Assembly: GCA_020725115.1 (NCBI GenBank)
Contig: DYFR01000007.1
Location: 1-64,000, forward strand
DNA from: Thiohalomonas denitrificans
Lineage (GTDB): Bacteria; Pseudomonadota; Gammaproteobacteria; Thiohalomonadales; Thiohalomonadaceae
Direction of reading: 5' to 3'
DNA length: 64,000 bases
The number at the start of each line of letters is the position of its first letter. The first letter of the stretch is position 1. Shown one piece after another: positions 1-8,827 of the stretch. The notes under the pieces are model-generated. The model did not search any database. It saw only the letters and a program-made list of their open reading frames with translations, and was not told where the DNA came from. Made by a program: the position numbers and the translations under genes.

Positions 1-1146
<1,146 letters not shown>

Positions 1147-1539
1147 CTAGAAGGCGATGACGCGGGCGGTTACCGGAATGGTGCGGTGGCTGAGGCGCCG
1201 GATCAGCAGGCGGCTGATCTCCTCGGGCAGGTTACGCATCAACTGTGAGGCATAGGGGTGATACAGCAGCAGGCGGCAGGGCACCGGCTCGTACAGGCCG
1301 TTGCGGGCATTGCCGCGAAAACCTGTCCACGCCAGCAGGGGCGGATGTTCACTGGTACGCTCGAAGCAGACCCAGGCATCGCGGTCGAGGTATACCTCGA
1401 AGCTGCGCAGACCGGGCAACATCAGCTTGAGGGGTTCACCCAGCCGCCGCAAGGCCAGAAACACGTTGTTGTAATGCACCGCCTCCATACGCAGCGGCAG
1501 TGACTTGAGGATCGGCAGATCGGGCAGACTGGATTTCAT
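1147..1539 (-). CDS. small protein of unknown function
   Basis: A 130-residue protein starting MKSSLPDLPILKSLPLRMEA; I do not recognise the family. It has no signal peptide or clear membrane span. The middle reads as a mixed alpha/beta soluble domain (LRSFEVYLDRDAWVCFER, then PPLLAWTGFRG), and the C-terminal part is rich in Arg and Leu. The frame remains open upstream to 1623, but this start is preferred because it has AGGA upstream and gives a more natural N-terminus. It is transcribed leftward between purC and cbbL, but the 284-bp AT-rich gap before cbbL argues against one operon. Confidence 0.6.
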   Translation of the reverse strand: MKSSLPDLPILKSLPLRMEAVHYNNVFLALRRLGEPLKLMLPGLRSFEVYLDRDAWVCFERTSEHPPLLAWTGFRGNARNGLYEPVPCRLLLYHPYASQLMRNLPEEISRLLIRRLSHRTIPVTARVIAF

Positions 1540-1694
1540 GCCTGAAAAATTCCTGCGCAGCATGACCATGTAATGCATATACATAGTCGCTGATCGCAGC
1601 GTGCGCAAATGCGCAGCAGGCAATTATTGATCGCGGGAGTGATCCATCCCAGGCATCTCCCTGCAGAGGCGCAAGGGATTCAGAGCCAAGGCGT

Positions 1695-2588
1695 TTACTC
1701 GATGTCGCTGCCGGTAAGCTGGCGCAGCGCCTCGCGGTAGCGCTCCACCGTCTTCTGCACCACCTCGTCCGGCAACGCCGGTGCGGGCGGCTTCTTGTTC
1801 CAGCCCAGGCTCTCCAGATAGTCGCGCACGTACTGCTTGTCGAAGCTGGGCGGGTTGGCGCCGGGGGCATAGGACTCCACCGGCCAGAAACGGGAAGAGT
1901 CGGGGGTCAGCACCTCGTCCATCAGCACCAGGTTGCCGGCCTCGTCCTGGCCGAACTCGAACTTGGTGTCGGCAATGATGATGCCCTTGGTAAGGGCGTA
2001 CTCGGCGGCAAAGTTGTACAACCTTATGGCCACGTCGCGCACCTGCTCGGCCAGCGGGCGCCCCACCAGCTCCACCATGCGTTCGAAGGAAATGTTTTCG
2101 TCGTGGTCGCCCACCGCCGCCTTGGTGGACGGCGTGAAGATCGGCTGCGGCAGCTTGTCGGCCTCGCGCAGACCGGCGGGCAAGGGCATGGCGCACACCG
2201 TGCCGGAAGCCTTGTACTCCTTCCAGCCGGAACCGACGATGTAGCCACGCACGATGGCCTCCACCGGCAGCGGCTTCAGCTTGCGCACCACCACCGCACG
2301 ACCCGCCACCAGGGCCGCCTCGCCGGCGGACACCATGCCCGCCGGATCGATGCCGGTGAGATGGTTGGCGACGATGTGCCGGGTGCGCTCGAACCAGAAA
2401 TTGGACATGCCGGTGAGCACCTTGCCCTTGCCCGGGATCGGCGTGGGCAGCACCACATCGAAGGCCGACAACCGATCGGTAGCCAGAAACAGCATCTTGC
2501 TGTCGTCAATGGCGTAGATGTCGCGCACCTTGCCGCGCTGGATCAGTTGGAGACTGTTCAATTCGGAGTTGAAAACGACTTCGGACAT
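1695..2588 (-). CDS. purC: phosphoribosylaminoimidazole-succinocarboxamide synthase (SAICAR synthase)
   Basis: Converts CAIR plus aspartate and ATP to SAICAR in de novo purine synthesis. The 297-residue protein has the family motifs RGKVRDIY near residue 20, ATDRLSAFD, then IVRGYIVGSGWKEYK, NISFERM, IADTKFEFG and LMDEVLTPDSSRFWP. This is the longer ~300-residue form rather than the ~240-residue E. coli form. The start MSEVVFNSEL is the conserved N-terminus; a longer open frame to 2690 adds an unrelated stretch. It stands alone, without other pur genes, and is divergent from cbbR. The long leader may carry an upstream leftward terminator (see 2686-2725). Confidence 0.95.
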   Translation of the reverse strand: MSEVVFNSELNSLQLIQRGKVRDIYAIDDSKMLFLATDRLSAFDVVLPTPIPGKGKVLTGMSNFWFERTRHIVANHLTGIDPAGMVSAGEAALVAGRAVVVRKLKPLPVEAIVRGYIVGSGWKEYKASGTVCAMPLPAGLREADKLPQPIFTPSTKAAVGDHDENISFERMVELVGRPLAEQVRDVAIRLYNFAAEYALTKGIIIADTKFEFGQDEAGNLVLMDEVLTPDSSRFWPVESYAPGANPPSFDKQYVRDYLESLGWNKKPPAPALPDEVVQKTVERYREALRQLTGSDIE

Positions 2589-2900
2589 GGCCTTGTTCTC
2601 GTTGACGGTGAGGCCGCGTCCTCCGGACCCGGCTGGAAAATGGCTAATGATGCGTATTTGCAGCCGCCCTGTCGATAAGCGGGCGGTCAAAAAAGAACGG
2701 CGTACCGGCTACCGGTACGCCGTTCCGGGTATCCCCCACTGATACTCGCGACCACAACCGCCAATGCGTCCCGGCATGACGGCCGCCGTCTACACTTGCG
2801 CTGGAAATGGCTGCTTTGAATCTTGTTGTGAAACTGGTGTAGACTCCCCCACACATAATGCAACTTCAATCGAAGTGATGCATAGCATAAGAAAATACTT
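2589..2900. other. purC-cbbR divergent intergenic region
   Basis: A 312-bp gap between divergently transcribed purC (leftward) and cbbR (rightward). It contains a strong leftward terminator-like hairpin (2686-2725) and an 8-bp inverted repeat GTCTACAC/GTGTAGAC (2788-2795 and 2837-2844). The cbbR promoter must lie in the AT-richer stretch around 2850-2900. I see no convincing gene, tRNA or purine riboswitch core. Confidence 0.6.
2686..2725 (-). terminator. rho-independent terminator without an upstream gene on its strand
   Basis: A 14-bp perfect stem, GAACGGCGTACCGG (2695-2708) pairing with 2712-2725, has a 3-nt loop. Read leftward it is followed by a run of T (A-run at 2689-2694 on the + strand). 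It is directed leftward about 100 bp before purC, yet no leftward gene lies between it and cbbR. It therefore ends either a small RNA or an attenuated purC leader. Confidence 0.75.
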
Positions 2901-3851
2901 ATGAATATAACTCTGCGCCAATTGCGGGTTTTTTCTGCCGTCGCCCGCCATCTCAGTTTCACCCGTGCGGCCGAAGAGTTGTGTCTGACCCAGCCCGCGG
3001 TATCGATGCAGGTCAAGCAGCTGGAAAGCCAGCTCGATGTGTCCCTGTTCGAACACCTCGGCAAGAAGATCTATCTCACCGAAATGGGGCGGGAAGTGTA
3101 TCACTACAGTCGCAGCGTACTGCAGCAGCTCGATGAGCTGCAAGGCGTGCTGAACAGCCTCAAGGGACTCGGCAAGGGCAAGCTGAAGATATCCGTTGCC
3201 TCCACCGCCAATTACTTCATCCCGGTGCTGCTCGCCGGCTTCTGCCAGCGCTACCCCGGCGTCACCGTCAGCCTCGATGTCACCAACCGCGAGACCCTGC
3301 TGACACAACTGGCGGAGAATGAAGTTGATATGGTAGTCATGGGACAGCCGCCCGATGACATGGATCTCGGCGCCGATCCCTTCATGGAAAACCCGCTGGT
3401 GATCGTGGCGCCGCCCGAACATCCGCTGGCGAAGGATAAAAAGATTCCCTTGCAGCGGCTGGAGCAGGAGGTATTTCTGGTACGCGAACCCGGCTCCGGC
3501 ACCCGCATCGCCATGGAGCGGTTCTTTGCCCAGCACGATGTGCATATCACCACCGGCATGGAAGTGGGCAGCAACGAAGCCATCAAGCAGTCGGTGCAGG
3601 CCGGCCTCGGCCTCGGCCTGCTGTCACGCGATACCGTGGAGATGGAACTGGCACTCGGCCGCCTGGTGATCCTCAACGTAAGCGAGTTCCCCATCATGCG
3701 CTACTGGTACGTAGTACATCGCCAGGGCAAACGCCTGTCGATGGTGGCGCAGACCTTCAAGGATTACCTGCTTCAGGAAAGCCCCTCGCTGCTCGGCAAG
3801 GGCGAACAGAAGCTGCCGCAGGCAAGGATCAGGGAGGCACACAGCGCCTGA
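2901..3851 (+). CDS. cbbR: LysR-type regulator of CO2-fixation genes
   Basis: Transcription activator of cbb operons; the family senses metabolites such as RuBP, ATP or NADPH. The 316-residue protein has an N-terminal winged helix-turn-helix (MNITLRQLRVFSAVARHLSF, then TRAAEELCLTQPAVSMQVKQ, residues 1-60) and a substrate-binding domain from about 90 to 300. The domain includes MVVMGQPP and the LVREPGSGTR segment characteristic of CbbR. It is divergent from purC and lies 2 kb from cbbL rather than immediately divergent from it, as is common elsewhere. Its operators are expected upstream of cbbL and perhaps upstream of tkt. Confidence 0.9.
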   Translation: MNITLRQLRVFSAVARHLSFTRAAEELCLTQPAVSMQVKQLESQLDVSLFEHLGKKIYLTEMGREVYHYSRSVLQQLDELQGVLNSLKGLGKGKLKISVASTANYFIPVLLAGFCQRYPGVTVSLDVTNRETLLTQLAENEVDMVVMGQPPDDMDLGADPFMENPLVIVAPPEHPLAKDKKIPLQRLEQEVFLVREPGSGTRIAMERFFAQHDVHITTGMEVGSNEAIKQSVQAGLGLGLLSRDTVEMELALGRLVILNVSEFPIMRYWYVVHRQGKRLSMVAQTFKDYLLQESPSLLGKGEQKLPQARIREAHSA

Positions 3852-3965
3852 TTGCCCTGCGCCCCACAAGCTGGGCGGCATTAGACGCAGCGCATCCACC
3901 AGGAACAGCGGCACAAGACTCAAGGGAATGAACTCGCCACGCCCGTATCATTTTTGAATTCTTTT

Positions 3966-4036
3966 GTGGGAGCCAGATTCATCGGGCGACAGCGGCGCCG
4001 CACAGGCCTCATCGCCCGGCATAGCCGGACTCCCAC
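3966..4036. repeat. dispersed palindromic repeat, family C, copy 1
   Basis: A REP-like palindrome with ends GTGGGAGCC and ...GGACTCCCAC and an inner ATCGGGCGAC ... ATCGCCCGGCATAGCC. A second copy at 61731-61802 shares the inner blocks. Confidence 0.75.
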
Positions 4037-4068
4037 GAAGGAGGCCAACGGGAAATCGGGGCAGAACC

Positions 4069-4098
4069 GTAGGGTGGATAAGCGCAGCGCATCCACCA
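4069..4098. repeat. dispersed repeat, family F, copy 1
   Basis: Sequence GTAGGGTGGATAAGCGCAGC followed by GCATCCACC: its first and last parts are mutually complementary. A reverse-complement copy lies at 22681-22711, and a shorter relative at 3886-3900. Confidence 0.7.
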
Positions 4099-4124
4099 AA
4101 AGAACTCCGGCACGGGGTACCCAT

Positions 4125-4197
4125 GCAGGAGGAGCCGAGCCCCCTCGGCGAACGGTGCCAATATCCACCGCCATTCGCCCGCAGAGCGGACTCCTGC
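4125..4197. repeat. dispersed palindromic repeat, family B, copy 1
   Basis: Ends GCAGGAGGAGCCGAG and GCGGACTCCTGC form an imperfect palindrome with CTCGGCGAA inside. A clear second copy with the same ends lies at 23467-23544. Confidence 0.8.
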
Positions 4198-4278
4198 CAT
4201 CCTCGTATTTCTGGTATCAAAGCTGCCGTGCGCGTAGCGCACATCTCCCTTGCCTGTGTTCCGAAACCTGAAAGGACT

Positions 4279-4692
4279 TCAGGAAAACCAGCGCAGGAAG
4301 GCCGCCGCCGTCAGCGCTGCTACACCCAGCAGCAACAACCCGCCCCACGCGCAGCGGTGCGCCTCATCCGACCAGCGCGCCCCCCAGCGCAACATCACTG
4401 CCGCCAACACCACACCGCTGGCCGCACAGGCCATCTTCAGCAGCAGCGCCGCCACGGCAATGCCGTGAATATCGGGAAAGGCGCCGTAGTAGGCGAAGCT
4501 GATGGCGCCGAAACCGGCCCCGCTCATCCCCTGCACCACCCAGCCGGCCAGCACCAGCCAGGCCAGCGTCCGCCGTGCCGGCTCCTGCATGCGCAAGGGC
4601 CAGCGCACAAACAGCGGCACAGCGACCACCGCCACGGCGCCGAAGTTGTGCGCCACCTGAGTCAGCGCATAGGCCAGGTTCTGCAGATCCAT
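4279..4692 (-). CDS. small membrane protein of unknown function
   Basis: A 137-residue integral membrane protein with about four hydrophobic segments (near residues 15-28, 42-60, 70-97 and 117-135), starting MDLQNLAYALTQVAHNFGAV. Small charged loops contain RWPLRMQEPARR and RWGARWSDEAHR. I do not recognise a specific family, although the layout resembles small CopD-like or DUF-type inner-membrane proteins. The upstream gene's TAG stop abuts its ATG (TAGATG), so the two are almost certainly co-translated. The partner is a secreted protein, and a DUF411 protein lies divergently nearby. Confidence 0.65.
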   Translation of the reverse strand: MDLQNLAYALTQVAHNFGAVAVVAVPLFVRWPLRMQEPARRTLAWLVLAGWVVQGMSGAGFGAISFAYYGAFPDIHGIAVAALLLKMACAASGVVLAAVMLRWGARWSDEAHRCAWGGLLLLGVAALTAAAFLRWFS

Positions 4693-5037
4693 CTAATCCA
4701 CCATCACCTTCACGCACTGCTCGATGCCGATGGGCGTATGGCCCTTGTTCACCACCTTGATGCACACCTCACGGTTGCCGGCGGCCAGCGTGGGCAGGGC
4801 ATAATCGCCCTTGAGCCGGCGCAGCACCGCCACCTCCTTGCCATCCACGTAGAGATGCGTGTGGTCACCACGCGGACCGGGCTCCACCGTATAACTGATA
4901 CGGTTCTCAGCCATCGCATCGAGCCTGGCGCCGTCCGCCGGCGACAGTATGGTGACCGAACCATCCGATGCCAGCGCGGCCCCGGCCAGAAACAACCCTG
5001 CAAACAGGGAGAGAAAAGACAGGCGAAGGGTATTCAT
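4693..5037 (-). CDS. periplasmic protein of unknown function
   Basis: A 114-residue secreted protein. The first ~22 residues (MNTLRLSFLSLFAGLFLAGA) are a signal peptide. The mature part is a small beta-rich domain with SVTILSPADGARL, HTHLYVDGKEVAVL and CIKVVNKGHTPIGIEQCVKV. It looks like a single Ig-like/DUF domain, with two cysteines late in the chain that could form a disulfide. The chosen start has GGAGG 8 nt upstream; the frame opens 18 nt earlier without a better site. Its stop abuts the start of the downstream membrane protein. No specific function is assigned. Confidence 0.7.
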   Translation of the reverse strand: MNTLRLSFLSLFAGLFLAGAALASDGSVTILSPADGARLDAMAENRISYTVEPGPRGDHTHLYVDGKEVAVLRRLKGDYALPTLAAGNREVCIKVVNKGHTPIGIEQCVKVMVD

Positions 5038-5181
5038 GATGATGGCCTCCCGCATTGTTGACTAGAATCGTAAACATAGCAGGCAATAGGCCCTCACACA
5101 GGGCCGATGAACAGCAGGGACACGTACCGGACACACGGAACCACCGGCAGCCACACCGGTCAATCCATGAGAGGTGACACC

Positions 5182-5655
5182 ATGACAACATTCCATATCA
5201 AACGCTGGTGGCTGCTCGGCGCCACCGCCGCCCTGGCCATCATCGCCGCCGTCGCGCTGCCGCTGCGCACCGCCACCTCGGCCCTGCCCGAAGTGGTCGT
5301 CTACAAAAGCCCGACCTGCGGCTGCTGCAACGCCTGGATCGACCACCTGCAAGACAACGGCTTCAAGGTCGTCGCCCGCGACACCAACGACGTCGCCGCC
5401 ATCAAGATGCAACACGGCGTCACCCCCGAACTCGCCTCCTGCCACACCGCCCTCGTCGACGGCTACGTCCTCGAAGGCCACGTCCCCGCCACCGACGTAA
5501 AGGCCATGCTCAAACAACGCCCGCAGATCACCGGCCTCTCCGTCCCCGGCATGCCCATCGGCTCGCCGGGCATGGAACAGGACGGCATCACCCAGCCCTA
5601 CGACGTGGTCGCGTTCGACAGACAGGGAGCGCGCGTCTTCAACAGCTACCGCTGA
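5182..5655 (+). CDS. DUF411 family periplasmic metal-associated protein
   Basis: A 157-residue secreted DUF411 protein, a family often found near copper and other metal-resistance genes. An N-terminal hydrophobic segment (WWLLGATAALAIIAAVALPL) acts as signal or anchor. The domain follows with VVVYKSPTCGCCNAWIDHL (the CGCC thiol cluster), GVTPELASCHTALVDGY, VLEGHVPATDVKAML and GMPIGSPGME. The start was chosen for the GAGAGG site upstream; an open frame reaching 5107 is less likely. It is divergent from the secreted/membrane pair at 4279-5037 and is followed by a hairpin terminator. The metal role is inferred from family context. Confidence 0.85.
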   Translation: MTTFHIKRWWLLGATAALAIIAAVALPLRTATSALPEVVVYKSPTCGCCNAWIDHLQDNGFKVVARDTNDVAAIKMQHGVTPELASCHTALVDGYVLEGHVPATDVKAMLKQRPQITGLSVPGMPIGSPGMEQDGITQPYDVVAFDRQGARVFNSYR

Positions 5656-5677
5656 GATGCTGTAGTTGCAGAAACAA

Positions 5678-5700
5678 GAAGGGGGCCGATGGCCCCCTTC
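5678..5700 (+). terminator. hairpin terminator after the DUF411 gene
   Basis: A 10-bp stem, GAAGGGGGCC (5678-5687) pairing with GGCCCCCTTC (5691-5700), has a GAT loop. The T run after it is weak (GTCATTTC). A similar hairpin ends the fba operon at 9901-9931. Confidence 0.6.
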
Positions 5701-5788
5701 GTCATTTCAGTGATTCAATTTGCCAGAATTTTGAATCGATTTAAGGGTACTGACCCCTTTTCTTTTTGTGTGTTCGATTGTCCTGTTT

Positions 5789-6940
5789 TCAGTTCATGCC
5801 GAAGATGCGGTCGGCATTTTCATGGGCCACCCTGCGCGCCGTCTCCGGCGTCAGGTTGGCCAGCAGTCCCTCGCGGATGGCGCGCACCACATGCGCATAT
5901 TCCTTTTCGCTGTGCACATCGTCCACGCCGACGGTGAAGCGCTCCGGCATCTCCTCGATCAGGCTCTTCCAGGCGCTGTCCAGTTTGTTTCCTGCATAGA
6001 TTTGGCGCTCCGGGTATTTCTTCACCCGGTCGTAGCGCGATGACAGGTCGCAGGTGACGTTGGGGTGCTCATTCAGGAAGACGCGGATCTGCGAGGCCGA
6101 TGCGTCGGTGCCGCAGTGGGCCAGCAGGATGACGGTCTGCGGATTGTGGTTGGCCAATGCCGCGAGCTGTTGCTCGGTATCGTTGTCCCACTGGGCATGG
6201 ATCGACAACGGCACGCGGTGCCTGGCGGCGAGGTCGGCCAGGGCCTTGATGCCGGGGGCATTGGCGCGCAGCTTGCGCTGCCAGTCGGGCCGCGGGGCCG
6301 AGGTGCGGGTGTTGATGTGCACCTCGCCAATGCCCTTGAAGTAACCGCTCTGCAATTCCTTGTCCAGCATCGCCAATAGCTCGCGCATGGCCGGGTGATC
6401 GGCATCCTCGATGATGCCGTGGCCATGGGCCTTGGGGAACTCCATGGAGAGCTGGCGCTGGCCGCCGAAGATGCGCCACTGTTCACCGAGCCGTGCCTTG
6501 TAGCGATCGACCAGTGCATCGGGTTGCATCTGGCCGGCACCACCAATCCACTTGATGCCGTGCTCCTGCATCAGGCGGCAGACATCGTCCGGTTGTTGCC
6601 AGGGCAGGATGTGGTAGTGGGCGTCGGCGATGGGCAGCGGATGGGGCGGTATAGCGCAACCGGCGATCACCGCAGGTGTGGCCGCCTCCTCGCTGCCGGG
6701 CATCGGCACGCCCCAGTCGGCGGCGAACTCTTCCGCCGTCAGGTAGCCATCACCGTTCTTGTCGATGCGCTGGAAGGGCTTCTTCGGCTTGTCCCATTCG
6801 CTCAGGCTGACGCGCCCATCGCCGTCGTGGTCTAACGCCTTGACCGCTTCGACCGGGTTGCGGGCGTGACCTTGCAGCGGGACGAGCAGGGCGAGGAGGG
6901 GGATAAAGGTAAGGGCAAAACGGTGACGAGCTGGGTTCAT
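5789..6940 (-). CDS. secreted EF-hand / amidohydrolase fusion protein
   Basis: A 383-residue exported protein. Residues 1-26 are a signal peptide. Two EF-hand calcium loops follow, DHDGDGRVSLSE (37-48) and DKNGDGYLTAEE (60-71). An amidohydrolase_2-type TIM-barrel occupies about 100-383, with metal-ligand-like IADAHYHILPW, a central SIHAQWDND, LLAHCGTDAS, and late VGVDDVHSE and HENADRIFG. Hydrolysis of an unknown small molecule in the periplasm is inferred. The start has AAGGAGG just upstream. It is transcribed away from the adjacent transposase gene. Two canonical EF-hands joined to an amidohydrolase is an uncommon arrangement. Confidence 0.8.
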   Translation of the reverse strand: MNPARHRFALTFIPLLALLVPLQGHARNPVEAVKALDHDGDGRVSLSEWDKPKKPFQRIDKNGDGYLTAEEFAADWGVPMPGSEEAATPAVIAGCAIPPHPLPIADAHYHILPWQQPDDVCRLMQEHGIKWIGGAGQMQPDALVDRYKARLGEQWRIFGGQRQLSMEFPKAHGHGIIEDADHPAMRELLAMLDKELQSGYFKGIGEVHINTRTSAPRPDWQRKLRANAPGIKALADLAARHRVPLSIHAQWDNDTEQQLAALANHNPQTVILLAHCGTDASASQIRVFLNEHPNVTCDLSSRYDRVKKYPERQIYAGNKLDSAWKSLIEEMPERFTVGVDDVHSEKEYAHVVRAIREGLLANLTPETARRVAHENADRIFGMN

Positions 6941-6995
6941 GTTGTTGCCTCCTTGGCATGGGATGGGTGGGCGCAGAATTGATAGTAACTCGCTT

Positions 6996-7011
6996 GACAC
7001 CCACACAAAAG
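6996..7011 (+). repeat. inverted motif on the upstream side of the Y1 transposase gene
   Basis: GACACCCACACAAAAG matches the reverse complement of the CTTAYGAGTGGGTGTC copies found downstream of the transposase (8251-8266, 8283-8298) at 14 of 16 positions for the second copy. It lies 64 bp before the transposase start. Confidence 0.6.
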
Positions 7012-7074
7012 TTGCCCGGAACATCGCCGCTATGGCATGGTTGGATCCCCTCGTCGATATCAAGGACCGATATC

Positions 7075-8055
7075 ATGCCCAAGCCAAGGAAATTGCTGGT
7101 CTCGCTGGAGGCCACCCCCTACTACCACTGCGTCTCACGTTGCGTGCGCCGCGCCTTCCTGTGCGGTGACGATGCCCACTCCGGCAACAGCTACGAACAC
7201 CGCCGCCAATGGATACAGGACCGCATGCGCACGCTGGTGGAAGTGTTCGCCATCGACCTCTGCGCCTTCGCGGTGATGTCCAACCACTACCACGTAGTGC
7301 TGCACGTGGACCGGCAGCAAGCCGAAGACTGGAGCGAGAAGGAAGTCATCCGCCGCTGGCAGGAACTCTTCGTCGGCCATCCTCTAGCGCAACGCTATCT
7401 CGCCGGCGATGAATTACTGGAAGTGGAACGGAAGCTGGTGGCGGAACTCGTCGCCCTTTGGCGCAACCGCCTGAGCGACATCAGCTGGTACATGCGCTGC
7501 CTCAACGAAGCCATCGCCCGCCAGGCCAACGAGGAAGACGACTGCAGCGGCCGCTTCTGGGAAGGCCGCTTCAAGTCCCAGGCCCTGCTCGACGAAAAGG
7601 CCCTCGCCGCCTGCCTCGCCTACGTGGACCTCAACCCCATTCGCGCCGGCATGGCCGAGACACCGGAAACCTCGGACCACACCTCGATACAGGAACGTAT
7701 CAAGGCCGCTCTCGCAGCTGACACAGAACAACCGCCCCACCTGCTGCCCTTCGCCGGGAATCCCCGAGAAGACATGCCCAAGGGCCTGCCCTTCCGCCTG
7801 GAGGATTATCTGGAACTGGTGGACTGGACCGGAAGGATACTGCGCGACGACAAGCGCGGCGCCATCCCCGCCCACCTGCCGCCGATACTGGAAAGACTGA
7901 ACATCGACCCGCGCTACTGGCTGCACATGACCACGCACTTCGAGAGCCGCTTCAAGGGATTGGTCGGCGCCGCCTACAAACTCAAGGCAGCTTGTAAGTG
8001 CCTCGGCTACCGACGAACACCCAACCTCGTGGCCTGCCGCGAACTGCTGGCCTAG
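7075..8055 (+). CDS. REP-associated tyrosine (Y1/HUH) transposase
   Basis: A 326-residue single-strand DNA transposase of the IS200/IS605-like Y1 group (Transposase_17, RAYT). The HUH metal site is SNHYHVVLHVD near residue 70, and the catalytic tyrosine lies in LAYVDLNPIRAGM near residue 183. The N-terminus EATPYYHCVSRCVRRAFLCG is typical. RAYTs mobilise or maintain REP palindromes rather than full insertion sequences, and no flanking IS ends are seen. The start was chosen from AAGGA upstream and the conserved MPKPRK beginning. A long C-terminal extension (~200-326) has no motif I recognise. Inverted copies of a 16-bp motif flank the gene. Confidence 0.9.
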   Translation: MPKPRKLLVSLEATPYYHCVSRCVRRAFLCGDDAHSGNSYEHRRQWIQDRMRTLVEVFAIDLCAFAVMSNHYHVVLHVDRQQAEDWSEKEVIRRWQELFVGHPLAQRYLAGDELLEVERKLVAELVALWRNRLSDISWYMRCLNEAIARQANEEDDCSGRFWEGRFKSQALLDEKALAACLAYVDLNPIRAGMAETPETSDHTSIQERIKAALAADTEQPPHLLPFAGNPREDMPKGLPFRLEDYLELVDWTGRILRDDKRGAIPAHLPPILERLNIDPRYWLHMTTHFESRFKGLVGAAYKLKAACKCLGYRRTPNLVACRELLA

Positions 8056-8231
8056 CCTCACTCGCTCCGCTTAACACCGAATCAGTCACAGCCTGAGGGA
8101 TGGCCACGTCCCGCGTCTGAAAAATCGACAGTCCGTGCCTTCGGGGGATGCGGACTCAACCGCATTTCGCCGGAAAACCGCTGCTGACCAGCTCAACCCA
8201 CGCCGCTCTTCGGCTGTGCCGGACGGCTTTT

Positions 8232-8306
8232 CTTATGAGTGGGAGCCTTTCTTACGAGTGGGTGTCTTGTTTGTGCCGTTCTCTTATGAGTGGGTGTCTT
8301 GTTTGT
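8232..8306 (+). repeat. three direct copies of a motif downstream of the Y1 transposase
   Basis: Copies of CTTAYGAGTGGGTGTC lie at 8251-8266 and 8283-8298, each followed by TTGTTTGT, and a degenerate copy lies at 8232-8247. They are inverted relative to 6996-7011. They are probably recognition or remnant sites for the adjacent HUH transposase. Confidence 0.75.
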
Positions 8307-8326
8307 ACTTCCCTGCGCTCCATGAC

Positions 8327-8827
8327 CTAATCCTCTCCTGGGTTACCGCGCCGGTCCCGAAGTGTCGCCAGCGCACGTTCCAGGACGACGCGGTCGGCCG
8401 CGTCCTTGTCGCGCACGGTCTGCTTTGTGCGCAGCAGACCTTCAAGGTTGACCGTGCGGATTGGCAAGCCGTCCAACTCAACTGTTTCGGCATACTGCTT
8501 CAGTGTGTCGTAGGTCTCGCCGCAGGCATTGAGCATGATGTCCACCACAAATGCATCGGCGATACGGATATTCTCGCCTTCCTCGAACCATGTCGGATCC
8601 AGTTCCTTGGCCGCCTGATCGGGAAGCACCATCAAGGCGGCGCGCATCTTTCGACCGACTTCCCGTGTCGGCGGCACCAGCACGTCGATATCGGTCGTGG
8701 CCCGGTGGTAGCCATGTGCGAAGAGGGCGTAGCCGCCTATGAGGAGATACTCGACGCCCTCAGCATTCAGGGCCCGTATCAGCGTCTTGAGGTCTTCCAG
8801 TGTCGCGGGGTGGCTGTATTCGTCCAT
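8327..8827 (-). CDS. nucleotidyltransferase (AbiEii/MNT-like), likely toxin-antitoxin component
   Basis: A 166-residue protein with a minimal nucleotidyltransferase fold: LIGGYALFAHGYHRATTDID near residues 28-47 carries the GG and the paired Asp of the DID metal site, followed by LVPPTREVGRKM. Such small transferases occur in abortive-infection and toxin-antitoxin modules that modify tRNA or partner proteins. Its ATG overlaps the TGA of the preceding 75-residue gene by one base (TGATG), so translation is coupled. The two-gene layout and its position between a transposase and a higBA locus suggest a mobile stress or defence module. The substrate is unknown. Confidence 0.75.
   Translation of the reverse strand: MDEYSHPATLEDLKTLIRALNAEGVEYLLIGGYALFAHGYHRATTDIDVLVPPTREVGRKMRAALMVLPDQAAKELDPTWFEEGENIRIADAFVVDIMLNACGETYDTLKQYAETVELDGLPIRTVNLEGLLRTKQTVRDKDAADRVVLERALATLRDRRGNPGED

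Larger units (their letters stand above)
3852..4278. other. repeat-filled intergenic region after cbbR
   Basis: A 427-bp gap without a credible gene; the open frames across it are composed of repeats. It holds part of a family-F repeat (CGCAGCGCATCCACC, 3886-3900), a family-C palindrome (3966-4036), a full family-F repeat (4069-4098) and a family-B palindrome (4125-4197). Such clusters are typical of intergenic accumulation of REP-like elements. Confidence 0.7.

Noticed and set aside
2589-2900. Purine riboswitch before purC
   Set aside because: The conserved loops of the purine aptamer are absent.
3852-4278. Open frames after cbbR as a gene
   Set aside because: They consist of dispersed repeats and lack ribosome sites.
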